A DNA stretch of 56,324 nucleotides. Origin: Candidatus Sodalis sp. SoCistrobi. Lineage in GTDB: Bacteria > Pseudomonadota > Gammaproteobacteria > Enterobacterales > Enterobacteriaceae. The position numbers and the translations under genes were made by a program. Below the pieces are notes generated by a model. That model made no database searches and was not told the DNA's origin. It worked only from the letters and a program-made list of their open reading frames with translations. The stretch spans positions 1-56,324 of the forward strand of contig NZ_FRDB01000002.1 of NCBI RefSeq assembly GCF_900143145.1, in the 5' to 3' direction. Positions 32,920-42,397 of this stretch are shown here, piece by piece (position 1 is the stretch's first letter; each line of letters begins with the position of its first letter).

Positions 32920-34049
32920 GGCGGATTCCCCAAGACGCGCCTGAGCTCGGCCAATGAGGTTGTGCCCTGCTGCGCCAGCGCCATGCCGGCACACCACAAT
33001 CCCTGGCCACCGCTGGCGTCATCCTCCAGCAGCGCGAACAGGCCACAGCGGCCGATATAGCCACGCCGGCAGCGGACGCAACCTTGCGCCTGCCAGCCGC
33101 CTGTCGCGTCCTGTCGGGGAGCCTCAGAACACGGCGCGCGCCGGCAGTCGGGGCACAGCTGTCGCACCAGGCGCTGCGCCAACACCAGGCTCAGCGCTGG
33201 CCCTGCCTGCGTCGCATCCAGCCCGAGCTGGCGCAGCCGGCTTATGGCGTCGTCGGCGCACAGCGTATGCAGCGTGGAGAGCACCAGATGGCCGGTGCGG
33301 GCGGCGTTCAGCGCCACGGCGGCGGTTTCATTGTCGCGGATCTCGCCCACCATTAGCACGTCTGGGTCCTGGCGCAGCAGCGCCCGCAACAGCAGCGGAA
33401 AATCCAGCCGTGCCCGGAAATTGACCTGACTCTGGTTGATACCGGCCAACGGCAGCTCAACCGGATCCTCCACGCTACAAATATTGAGCGGACGGCGGCG
33501 CCGCATATTCAGCATGGCGTAGAGTGTCAACGTTTTACCGCTACCGGTGGGGCCGGTTATCAACATTAGCCCGTGGGGTTGACGCAGCACCCGTATCATG
33601 CGCCGCTGGAGCGTCGCCGGCATGCCCAACCTTTTCAGCGTCAGATGCTCCGGCGAGCAGCGTAACAAACGCAGTACCGCTTTTTCACCGTACAGGGTGG
33701 GCAGCGTGGAAAGCCGTAGCGAACACGGTGGGCCATCGCCGCCGGCGCTGAATTGTCCGTCCTGGGGCTGGCGGCGTTCGGCGATATCCAGCCGCGCCAA
33801 CACCTTTAGCCGCGCGACCAGACCCTCCGCCAGCGCGGCGGGACAACCCTGAGCGGGGGTCATCAGACCATCGACGCGCAACCGCAGCCGGTAGCCTGCG
33901 GGCGAACAGGGCTCAATGTGAATATCCGACGCTTCGCGGCACAGCGCGCGCTGCAGCAGCAGATCCAACGTGCCGGTCACCGGCATATCGTCGCGCAGCG
34001 GGGTGCCGGTCACCGGCCAGCGCGCATCAGTATGCGTGCGGTTGAACAT
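32916..34049 (-). CDS. hofB: type IV pilus-like assembly ATPase HofB (PilB/GspE family), short form
   Basis: HofB is a PilB/GspE-type ATPase. The 377-residue product has ASDIHIEP near 40-47, Walker A GPTGSGKT at 166-173, Asp-box CSVEDPVE, Walker B LMVGEIRD at 232-239, GHLVLSTLHT, and the zinc Cys299, Cys302, Cys324 and Cys327. E. coli HofB is 461; the missing part is the N-terminal MshEN-like domain. The ATG at 34049 originally shared its A with the ppdD stop (TAATG). A group II intron inserted 5 bp upstream has carried away the natural Shine-Dalgarno GAGG, so translation is probably poor. Confidence 0.85.
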   Translation of the reverse strand: MFNRTHTDARWPVTGTPLRDDMPVTGTLDLLLQRALCREASDIHIEPCSPAGYRLRLRVDGLMTPAQGCPAALAEGLVARLKVLARLDIAERRQPQDGQFSAGGDGPPCSLRLSTLPTLYGEKAVLRLLRCSPEHLTLKRLGMPATLQRRMIRVLRQPHGLMLITGPTGSGKTLTLYAMLNMRRRRPLNICSVEDPVELPLAGINQSQVNFRARLDFPLLLRALLRQDPDVLMVGEIRDNETAAVALNAARTGHLVLSTLHTLCADDAISRLRQLGLDATQAGPALSLVLAQRLVRQLCPDCRRAPCSEAPRQDATGGWQAQGCVRCRRGYIGRCGLFALLEDDASGGQGLWCAGMALAQQGTTSLAELRRVLGNPP

Positions 34050-34054
34050 TACTC

Positions 34055-34676
34055 GTGCGACGTGAAAGTCGCTCAGTTTGTTGTTTCACCATCGCCCCGG
34101 CGATGGCAGAGAAACCAGGCGTTCCGTCGCCTGTAGCCTACTGAAGCATGCGAAACGGGTAACGGTTTGGTATGGAGCCTTCAGGACAACGTAGCCCGGT
34201 TTTGAACTGTGTGAAATCCGCGAGGAAGAAGCATGTCTGCGAGTGTCAATGCGGACAGGGCGCAAGGCTGGACGGTATGGTTAACATAGGTGAACTGCTG
34301 ATAAACATCGTCAGTCCAGAACAGGCCAAAGACACTGACAGGCCTGACCCAAAATGGGAATGTAGTCGGACCTTCTTTTGTTTAATGGGGAGGCACGGAC
34401 ATCAAGGCTACCGGTGGATAGGCAGAACCTAACCCGTCACGTGCAAACTGGGTGGAACACGGTAAACCCGTATCGCTGCCTCGCTGAGGCAGGCTAACCG
34501 CAAGGTTCGCTGTCGGCGGTGCGGGCAGAGGAGAGCGGAAAAAGCGAACGCCGGGCTGTAATGGCTCGGACAGGGGTTGAGCATCTGCAACATCACCCCA
34601 CGCGAAAGCGGGCAGACTTCCGCAGGGTCTTTCATCACGAGATAACCTGAACACCTTTTTTCAGGAGGGAGAGCAG
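34055..34676 (+). ncRNA. group II intron ribozyme, domains I-III (5' part)
   Basis: This 622-nt stretch before the maturase gene forms the ribozyme scaffold (domains I-III and the 5' part of IV). It has the GUGCGAC start and many complementary segments, e.g. CCATCGCCCCGGCGATGG near 34090. I did not fold it or assign the exon-binding sites. AGGAGGGAGAGCAG just before 34677 is the ribosome site of the maturase. Confidence 0.8.
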
Positions 34677-36386
34677 ATGACTGCGAAGAAACTCAGCGCG
34701 GGTGCCCCCACCGGCCATACGGCGCATTGGCACAGCATTGATTGGGCAAAATGCCGCCGCGAAGTCAGAAGGCTGCAGGCACGTATCGTGAAGGCAACAC
34801 AGGAAGGCAGACAAGGCAGGGTTAAAGCCCTGCAATGGCTGCTTACCCATTCGTTTAGCGGCAAAGCGCTCGCCGTAAAACGGGTGACGGAAAACCGTGG
34901 AAAGCGGACGCCGGGTGTGGATGGTAAAACATGGTCCACTCCCGGCGGCAGAATGAGGGCTATCGATGCCTTAAGGCGACGGGGGTACCGCCCCCAGCCC
35001 CTGAGGCGCATATATATCCCGAAATCTAACGGCAGACAGCGACCGCTGGGTATCCCGACAATGCGCGACAGGGCCATGCAAGCACTTTACTTGCTGGCGC
35101 TGGAGCCTGTCGCTGAAACCCGTGCCGATCCGAATTCGTTTGGATTCAGGCAGGGAAGATCAACGGCTGATGCGGTAGAGCAATGCTTTACTACACTCCA
35201 CCGCGCTGATCGAGCCCACTGGATACTGGAAGCCGACATCCGCAGCTGCTTTGACGAAATTTCACATGAATGGCTGATCGCCAATATCCCGATGGACAAG
35301 GCGATCTTGAGAGGATGGCTCAAGGCTGGCTATATGCACGAGGGTCTTTTCAAATCGACAGACGCGGGAACGCCGCAGGGCGGGATCATTTCGCCAACGC
35401 TGGCGAACATAGCGTTGGACGGGCTTCAATCTCTTCTAAAGAAAAATTTCTGCCGAAGCGGGCTAAACCCGTACAAAGTTAATATCATCAGATATGCGGA
35501 CGACTTTGTGGTCACAGGGATAACACAGGAAGTGCTGGCCGATAAAGTTCGTCCCGTGATTGAGCAATTTCTGGCTGAACGTGGGCTTACACTCTCACCG
35601 GAGAAAACGAAAATCACACATATCACCGAGGGGTTCGATTTCCTTGGCATGAACGTTCGCAAATACAATGGCAAATTGCTGATCAAACCGGCGACGAAAA
35701 GCGTGAAAACGTTTCTCAACAAGCTCCGCCGAACCGTGAAAAGTAACCCTATGATTAGCCAGAACCAGCTGATATGGCTGCTAAACCCGATGCTGAAAGG
35801 CTGGGCTCGGTATTATAGGCACGTTATATCCAAGAAAATCTTCCACAGAGTCAATCATGAAGTATGGAGATCGGTATGGAACTGGGCTCGCCGCAGACAT
35901 CCCGGCAAAGGTACCGGCTGGGTCAAGAAGAAATACTTCCGCTCCGTCGGTTTCCGGCACTGGGTGTTTGGCGTCGAAACAGGAAGGTTTCTCCGCTCGG
36001 GACAACGCGAACTTAATACTTTATATGAAGTCTCGGATATGCCAATCCGGCGCCACCGACAGGTTAAGACGACCGCCAATCCATTCGATCCCAGTTACGA
36101 GGCGTATTTCGAGGCCAGACTGGGAGCAGCAATGCTGGAGTCGATTAAAGGATACGGACAACTTAAGCGCCTGTGGCGGACACAGGGGCGCAGGTGCCCT
36201 ATCTGCCATCTTTTCATCACCGCTGAGACAGGCTGGCAACTCCGCCATATCGTGCGGAAGGTGAATGGTGGACTGGATAAGCCCTCGAATCTGGTCATGC
36301 TACATCCGGAATGTCATCACACAGCCCGTGGCCGTGGTTTTTCCGTTGTTAAACCGGCTCTTACATGGAGTTATCGAAAGGCTTGA
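34677..36386 (+). CDS. ltrA: group II intron reverse transcriptase/maturase/endonuclease
   Basis: The 569-residue protein reverse transcribes and helps splice the intron. RT blocks are visible in order: RRIYIPKSNGRQRPLGIPTM near 110-129, GFRQGRSTADAV near 156-167, ADIRSCFDEI near 187-196, GTPQGGIISPTLANIALD near 231-248, and the catalytic YADD at 273-276. The maturase X domain follows (GWARYYRH near 375), and the C-terminal HNH endonuclease from about 505 has CPICH, LRHIVRKVNGG and NLVMLHPECHH. No frameshift or missing motif is seen, so it is probably active. The TGA overlaps domain V by two bases. Confidence 0.95.
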   Translation: MTAKKLSAGAPTGHTAHWHSIDWAKCRREVRRLQARIVKATQEGRQGRVKALQWLLTHSFSGKALAVKRVTENRGKRTPGVDGKTWSTPGGRMRAIDALRRRGYRPQPLRRIYIPKSNGRQRPLGIPTMRDRAMQALYLLALEPVAETRADPNSFGFRQGRSTADAVEQCFTTLHRADRAHWILEADIRSCFDEISHEWLIANIPMDKAILRGWLKAGYMHEGLFKSTDAGTPQGGIISPTLANIALDGLQSLLKKNFCRSGLNPYKVNIIRYADDFVVTGITQEVLADKVRPVIEQFLAERGLTLSPEKTKITHITEGFDFLGMNVRKYNGKLLIKPATKSVKTFLNKLRRTVKSNPMISQNQLIWLLNPMLKGWARYYRHVISKKIFHRVNHEVWRSVWNWARRRHPGKGTGWVKKKYFRSVGFRHWVFGVETGRFLRSGQRELNTLYEVSDMPIRRHRQVKTTANPFDPSYEAYFEARLGAAMLESIKGYGQLKRLWRTQGRRCPICHLFITAETGWQLRHIVRKVNGGLDKPSNLVMLHPECHHTARGRGFSVVKPALTWSYRKA

Positions 36387-36418
36387 GCCGTATGCCGGGA
36401 AACTGGCACGTACGGTTC
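36385..36418 (+). ncRNA. group II intron domain V
   Basis: The 34-nt hairpin begins GAGCCGTATG, has a GAAA tetraloop and closes with CGTACGGTTC. It matches the nearly invariant domain V catalytic helix of bacterial group II introns, with the AGC triad near its base. Confidence 0.95.
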
Positions 36419-36450
36419 TGAGGGGGCGGCGGCGCAGTAATGCGCTGCTG

Positions 36451-36894
36451 CTACCCGACATCCTCGCGTTCGGCGTTCTGGAATAACGCCCCACACGGCG
36501 CGGCGAGATGGCTGCCCGCCGCCGCGTCGCAGCGATGGTGCCAGAGCAGGCCGTCGCCGTGTGTCGCGGGCGTCATCACCAGCGTCAGCCCAGCCAGTGT
36601 TTGGCGGCCGGTCAGACTTATCACGCCCTGACGCACGCTGACGCCGCTGACATAACGGGACCGATGAGTGGCCGGGATACCCTGTTGACCGGCGTTGCAG
36701 CTATCGACGTCGCCCTGCTGCATTGCGCACAGCTCCACCGCCAGACGGTAGGGGCTGGCGATACGCAGCATATCGGTCAATGCCGCGCGATCCAGATAAC
36801 GTTGATAGCCGGGCAGCGCAATAGCGCTAAGAATAGCGATGATGGCGATCACCACCATCAGCTCCATGAGAGTAAATCCGCACTGGCGATGCAT
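36451..36894 (-). CDS. ppdD: prepilin peptidase-dependent pilin PpdD, last residue changed by intron
   Basis: PpdD is the major type IV pilin. The 147-residue product (E. coli 146) begins MHRQCG then FTLMELMVVIAIIAILSAIA: the leader is cut after Gly6 and Glu5 of the mature pilin is present. AALTDML, YRLAVELC and the paired Cys residues of the globular head are kept. The intron joins after the codon for Asp145 and supplies Val-Gly-stop; the restored exon would end Glu-stop. The pilin itself is almost unchanged, but cotranscription with hofB and hofC is lost. Confidence 0.9.
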   Translation of the reverse strand: MHRQCGFTLMELMVVIAIIAILSAIALPGYQRYLDRAALTDMLRIASPYRLAVELCAMQQGDVDSCNAGQQGIPATHRSRYVSGVSVRQGVISLTGRQTLAGLTLVMTPATHGDGLLWHHRCDAAAGSHLAAPCGALFQNAEREDVG

Positions 36895-37049
36895 GTCGGG
36901 CTCCTTGGGTGAACGAAAACCCCTTCACCCTAGTGGCCCAGCAAACGCCCCGATAGCGGCGGAAAGAAAAAGTGGCAGACGGATTCAGCTATACATCGCT
37001 CGGCTGCAGGTTGTGACATGCCAAATGCGTGGCCGCGCGCAATATTTCG

Positions 37050-38577
<1,528 letters not shown>

Positions 38578-38593
38578 CAGGGAGACGCGGGTT

Positions 38594-39448
38594 ATGACGC
38601 TGTTTACATTACTATTGGTGCTGGCCTGGGAGCTGTTATTCAAGCACGGTGAACATTGGCAACTGGATCGCTGGCTTGAGCGGCCGTTCAGCCGCCTGCG
38701 CGAGACGTCGCTGGCGCAGACGCTGATGCTGGTGCTGTGCTGGATGTTATTGGTCGCGGTCTGTTTGCGGTTGGCCTCGGGCTGGTTTTACCATATCCCC
38801 CTGCTGCTGCTGTGGGTCATCCTGGCGCTATTGTGCATCGGCGCGGGCGGGATCCGTCGCCATTATCGTGACTATCTGGTTGCCGCCGCCCGCGGCGACA
38901 TCGATGCCAGTGCGGCGATGAGCGACGAGCTGGCGCTGATTCACGGCTTGCCGGTGGAAGGCGCGCCGGCCGAGCGCTTGCGCGAACTGCAAAACGCGCT
39001 GCTGTGGATCAACTTCCGGTTTTATCTGGCGCCGCTGTTTTGGCTGGTCATCGGCGGCCCCTGGGGGCCAGTGCCTCTGGCGGGCTATGCCTTTCTGCGC
39101 GCTTGGCAAACCTGGCTGGCGCGCCGCTCCACGCCGTTAAAACGCGCGCGCTCCGGCATCGATATGCTGTTGCACTGGCTGGATTGGCTGCCGGTGCGGC
39201 TGGCGGGCGCGGCCTATGCTTTGCTGGGGCATGGTGAGAAGGCGCTGCCGGCCTGGTTTGCCTCATTATGGGATATTCACAGCAGTCAATATCAGGTGCT
39301 GACACGGCTGGCACAGTTTTCGCTGGCGCGTGAGCCGCATCTGGATGCGGTGCAAACGCCCCGCGCCGCGGTAGCGCTGGCGAAAAAAGTCACATTGGTG
39401 ATTGTGGTGGTCGTGGCGCTGTTGACCATCTACGGCGCGTTGGTCTAG
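38594..39448 (+). CDS. ampE: inner membrane protein AmpE
   Basis: AmpE is an inner membrane protein of unclear role encoded with AmpD. ATG at 38594 ([20 protein letters not shown]) gives 284 residues, equal to E. coli. Membrane segments lie near 1-12, 45-60, 62-80, 140-160 and 262-282. The conserved LLVLAWERLFK-like start and [20 protein letters not shown] near 137-156 fit the family. The 3' end runs into the 23-bp tandem repeat. Confidence 0.93.
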   Translation: MTLFTLLLVLAWELLFKHGEHWQLDRWLERPFSRLRETSLAQTLMLVLCWMLLVAVCLRLASGWFYHIPLLLLWVILALLCIGAGGIRRHYRDYLVAAARGDIDASAAMSDELALIHGLPVEGAPAERLRELQNALLWINFRFYLAPLFWLVIGGPWGPVPLAGYAFLRAWQTWLARRSTPLKRARSGIDMLLHWLDWLPVRLAGAAYALLGHGEKALPAWFASLWDIHSSQYQVLTRLAQFSLAREPHLDAVQTPRAAVALAKKVTLVIVVVVALLTIYGALV

Positions 39449-39455
39449 GCTGCCC

Positions 39456-39547
39456 GCCGGTCGCCGGCACGGAATACTGCCGGTCGTTGGCACGGAATAG
39501 CGCCGGTCGTTGGCACGGAATAGCGCCGGTCGCCGACACGGTAATAC
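39456..39547. repeat. 23-bp tandem repeat, four copies
   Basis: Unit GCCGGTCGTTGGCACGGAAT plus AGC is perfect at 39479 and 39502; flanking copies at 39456 and 39525 differ by a few bases. It lies in the 121-bp spacer between the convergent ends of ampE and aroP. There is no unique spacer between copies, and each unit has no dyad strong enough for a terminator. Confidence 0.9.
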
Positions 39548-39569
39548 CGGCCGGCGCGGGGACCGGGGA

Positions 39570-40940
39570 TCAGCGTGCGGCTGCGCGCTGGCCGGAGGTT
39601 TTCAGTGCGAAGCCGATGCCCAACACCACCAACCATACCGGAATCAAATACACCGAAATCGCCATGCCCGGGGTGAGCAACATAATCGCCAGAATACCCG
39701 CCATGAAGAGCAAACAAAGACCGTTGCCCACCGGATACCACAGCGCCGGAAAACGCGGGACGGCGCCCTGTTGCATTTTTTTGCGGCGGAATTTCCAATG
39801 CGCCAGGCTGATCATGCTCCAATTGATCACCAGTGCTGACACCACCAGCGCCATCAGCAGACCAAACGCCTCGCCGGGCATGAAATAATTAAGCAACACG
39901 CAAATCGCGGTCGCCACCGCCGAAACGCCCAGCGCGGCCACCGGCACGCCGCGGCGGTCGACTTTCGCCAGCGATTGCGGGCCATTGCCTTGACGGGCCA
40001 GACCGTACAGCATGCGGCTATTACTGTAAACGCAGCTGTTATAGACCGACAGCGCGGCGGTCAAGACCACCAGATTAAGGATATTGGCCACCCAGTAGCT
40101 GTTCAGGGCCTGGAAGATCAGGACAAACGGGCTGCCACCCTCCACCACTTTGGTCCAGGGGTAGAGCGAAAGCAGGATCGCTAGCGCGCCGATGTAGAAT
40201 ATCAGGATGCGGTAAATGACCTGATTGGTGGCTTTAGGAATACTGCGCGTCGGGTCGTCGGCCTCGGCGGCGGTAATCCCCACCAGCTCCAGACCGCCAA
40301 AGGAAAACATGATGACCGCCATGGCCATCAGCAACCCTTTGCCGCCGTGTGGGAAAAAGCCTCCCTGCGCCCATAAATTGCTGACGCTGGCCTCTGGGCC
40401 GCCACGTCCGCTGAGCAGCAGCCAGGCGCCAAACACGATCATCGCGACGATAGCGGCAACCTTGATAATGGCAAACCAGAATTCCATTTCACCGTAAAGC
40501 TTTACGTTGGCCAGGTTGATGGCATTAATCAGCAGGAAAAACACCGCCGCCGATACCCAGGTCGGCAGCCCGGGCCACCAATATTGCATATAGATGCCGA
40601 CCGCGGACAATTCCGCCATCGCCACCAGAACATAGAGCACCCAATAGTTCCAGCCGGAGGCGAAACCGGCGAAATTACCCCAGTATTTATAGGCAAAGTG
40701 GCTAAACGAGCCCGCTACCGGCTCTTCCACCACCATCTCGCCCAGCTGGCGCATAATAAGGAAAGCGATAAAACCGCCGATGGCATAGCCCAAAATAACC
40801 GAAGGTCCGGCCATTTGTATGGTTTGTGCAATCCCCAGAAACAGGCCGGTGCCAATCGCCCCGCCCAAAGCAATGAGCTGTATATGGCGGTTTTTTAGCC
40901 CGCGTTTCAGCGTCTCATCGCGCTGTTGACCTTCCATCAT
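39570..40940 (-). CDS. aroP: aromatic amino acid permease AroP
   Basis: AroP is the general proton symporter for Phe, Tyr and Trp. ATG at 40940 (MMEGQQRDE) gives 456 residues (E. coli 457). Twelve membrane segments of the APC family are visible, with the signature IALGGAIGTGLFLG near 23-36, EEPVAGSFSHFAYKYWGNFA near 74-93 and FGGLELVGITAAEADDP near 210-226. A TyrR-like box lies upstream. It appears complete and would let the cell import host aromatic amino acids. Confidence 0.94.
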   Translation of the reverse strand: MMEGQQRDETLKRGLKNRHIQLIALGGAIGTGLFLGIAQTIQMAGPSVILGYAIGGFIAFLIMRQLGEMVVEEPVAGSFSHFAYKYWGNFAGFASGWNYWVLYVLVAMAELSAVGIYMQYWWPGLPTWVSAAVFFLLINAINLANVKLYGEMEFWFAIIKVAAIVAMIVFGAWLLLSGRGGPEASVSNLWAQGGFFPHGGKGLLMAMAVIMFSFGGLELVGITAAEADDPTRSIPKATNQVIYRILIFYIGALAILLSLYPWTKVVEGGSPFVLIFQALNSYWVANILNLVVLTAALSVYNSCVYSNSRMLYGLARQGNGPQSLAKVDRRGVPVAALGVSAVATAICVLLNYFMPGEAFGLLMALVVSALVINWSMISLAHWKFRRKKMQQGAVPRFPALWYPVGNGLCLLFMAGILAIMLLTPGMAISVYLIPVWLVVLGIGFALKTSGQRAAAR

Positions 40941-41014
40941 CGAATCCTCTGTCGTTAAGGCGGGCAAGTACCTGGATGCCGGCCTGCGCTGTGTCTGTCC
41001 ACGGTTACGGTTGT

Positions 41015-41032
41015 TGTACGTTTTAATTTACG
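41015..41032 (-). promoter_or_regulatory. putative TyrR box for aroP
   Basis: TGTACGTTTTAATTTACG resembles the TyrR consensus TGTAAA-N6-TTTACA (9 or 10 of 12 defined bases). It lies 75-92 bp upstream of the aroP start, where TyrR represses aroP in E. coli. Assignment is by pattern only. Confidence 0.45.
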
Positions 41033-41430
41033 CGCCGCGGCGTGGTAATTTCGCGTCCGGGCTGTCGCGGGCAACAGAATAGTGATATTTGGGAAGGTTT
41101 GCACGGGATTTATGATGGTGGCTAAGTAATAAATCGCGCACGTCGACAGGCGGACAACGAAGGTTGCCTTAGCGCGAAAACCGCTGCCCTTGGCAGAGTG
41201 ATCCCGGGCGTGCATGGTTATGCATTTCCCAGCGGTTTTTTGGCTCAAACGCGCAGGGAAATCTCTTTGCCGGGCGCAGATTAGGTTTCACAGAGGTTAA
41301 TAACCTTTTGTAACGTAAACACGATTGTGCTGTCGGACGGGCCTGGCGCAGCACAGATGTAAGGCTTTTGTGAGAATGTGCGCGATTTGATGATTTAGGT
41401 CAAAGCCAGGATAGACAGAAGGTGAATACT

Positions 41431-41460
41431 TTGTTACTTTTAGCACCGTGTAAATGTAAT
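41431..41460 (+). promoter_or_regulatory. putative pdhR promoter
   Basis: TTGTTA at 41431-41436 and TGTAAT at 41455-41460 are 18 bp apart and sit just upstream of, and touching, the PdhR operator, about 45 bp from the pdhR start. A start site in the operator would be blocked by PdhR. Confidence 0.5.
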
Positions 41461-41474
41461 TGGTATTACCAATT
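41458..41474. promoter_or_regulatory. PdhR operator
   Basis: AATTGGTATTACCAATT is a perfect 17-bp palindrome and matches the known PdhR site (ATTGGTnnnACCAAT) fully. It lies 31 bp before pdhR, so PdhR should autoregulate the pdhR-aceE-aceF(-lpd) unit and be released by pyruvate. Confidence 0.9.
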
Positions 41475-41505
41475 GACTCCGCGCCATCCGCTGAGAAGAT
41501 AAGAA

Positions 41506-42270
41506 ATGGCCTATAGTAAGATCCGCCAACCCAAGTTATCGGATGTCATAGAACAACAGTTGGAATATTTGATTCTGGAAGGGACGCTACGCCCCGGCGA
41601 AAAACTGCCCCCCGAGCGTGAACTGGCCAAGCAGTTTGACGTATCCCGCCCCTCGCTGCGGGAAGCCATCCAGCGATTGGAAGCCAAAGGCCTGCTGCTG
41701 CGTCGGCAGGGCGGAGGGACGTTTGTGCAAAGCAATTTATGGCAAAGCTTCAGCGATCCACTGACTGAATTGTTGGCGGAGCACCCTGAATCGCAATACG
41801 ACCTGTTGGAAACCCGCCACGCCCTTGAAGGGATTGCCGCCTATTATGCGGCGCTGCGCGGTACCGAGCAGGATTTCGAGCATATCCGTGAATGCCATCA
41901 GGCGATTCAGGCGGCGCAGGACAGCGGCGATCTCGACGCGGAAGCGGATGCCGTCATGAATTATCAAATTGCCGTCACCGAAGCCGCGCATAATGCGGTT
42001 TTATTACATCTGGTGCGCTGCATGGGGCCGATGCTGGAAAACAACGTGCGTCAGAATTTTGAATTGCTTTACTCGCGCCGGGAAATGCTGGCGCAGGTGA
42101 GCAGCCACCGCGCCGGAATTTTCGCGGCGATAGTTGCGCGCGAGCCGGAAAAGGCGCGCGAGGCGTCACATCGCCATCTGGCGTTTATTGAGGAAATTTT
42201 GCTGGACCTTGGCCGGGAACATAGCCGGCGCGAACGATCGCTTCGACGTCTCCAGCAACGCAAGGATTAA
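41506..42270 (+). CDS. pdhR: pyruvate dehydrogenase complex repressor PdhR
   Basis: PdhR is a GntR/FadR-family repressor relieved by pyruvate. The 254 residues equal the E. coli length. The winged helix-turn-helix spans about 9-77 ([45 protein letters not shown]) and the helical FCD ligand domain fills the rest ([20 protein letters not shown] near 100). It heads the pdh operon with its operator just upstream. Confidence 0.97.
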   Translation: MAYSKIRQPKLSDVIEQQLEYLILEGTLRPGEKLPPERELAKQFDVSRPSLREAIQRLEAKGLLLRRQGGGTFVQSNLWQSFSDPLTELLAEHPESQYDLLETRHALEGIAAYYAALRGTEQDFEHIRECHQAIQAAQDSGDLDAEADAVMNYQIAVTEAAHNAVLLHLVRCMGPMLENNVRQNFELLYSRREMLAQVSSHRAGIFAAIVAREPEKAREASHRHLAFIEEILLDLGREHSRRERSLRRLQQRKD

Positions 42271-42311
42271 GCCTCCGGGAACGGCGGCCCACGCGGCAGC
42301 AGAAGCTATGG

Positions 42312-42356
42312 GCCTGTCTTCGTATGTTCTGACGGCCAGAGCATAGGAAGACAGGC
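42312..42356 (+). other. long hairpin in the pdhR-aceE spacer
   Basis: Arms 42312-42326 (GCCTGTCTTCGTATG) and 42342-42356 (CATAGGAAGACAGGC) pair over 14 of 15 positions with a 15-nt loop, in the 127-bp mRNA spacer about 40 nt before the aceE start. No T-run follows, so it is not a standard terminator; it may affect mRNA stability or processing of the aceEF message. Confidence 0.75.
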
Positions 42357-42397
42357 TCCAACTAAACCAATATTAAAGATAGATAAGGAACACCACC

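Larger units (their letters stand above)
34055..36459 (+). mobile_element. group II intron with reverse transcriptase, full length
   Basis: The element starts GTGCGACGTGAAAGTCGC, a canonical GUGYG group II 5' end, at 34055. It carries a maturase gene in the domain IV position, a textbook domain V at 36385-36418, a domain VI hairpin (36421-36453) and ends CTACCCGAC at 36459, giving 2405 bp. The flanking exons rejoin perfectly into a ppdD-hofB junction (GAGGAT / GAGTAATG on the minus strand), which confirms both borders. The intron lies antisense to the host genes, so it cannot be spliced from their mRNA. The maturase carries an HNH endonuclease, consistent with a chloroplast-like IIB type (inference). 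Confidence 0.92.
40941..41505. other. aroP-pdhR divergent regulatory spacer
   Basis: This 565-bp gap has no gene. It contains the TyrR-like box near aroP (41015-41032) and the PdhR promoter/operator near pdhR (41431-41474). The central part is moderately AT-rich and carries nothing else I recognise. Confidence 0.65.

Noticed and set aside
39456-39547. 23-bp repeats considered as CRISPR or REP elements
   Set aside because: Direct head-to-tail copies without spacers and without the REP dyad.
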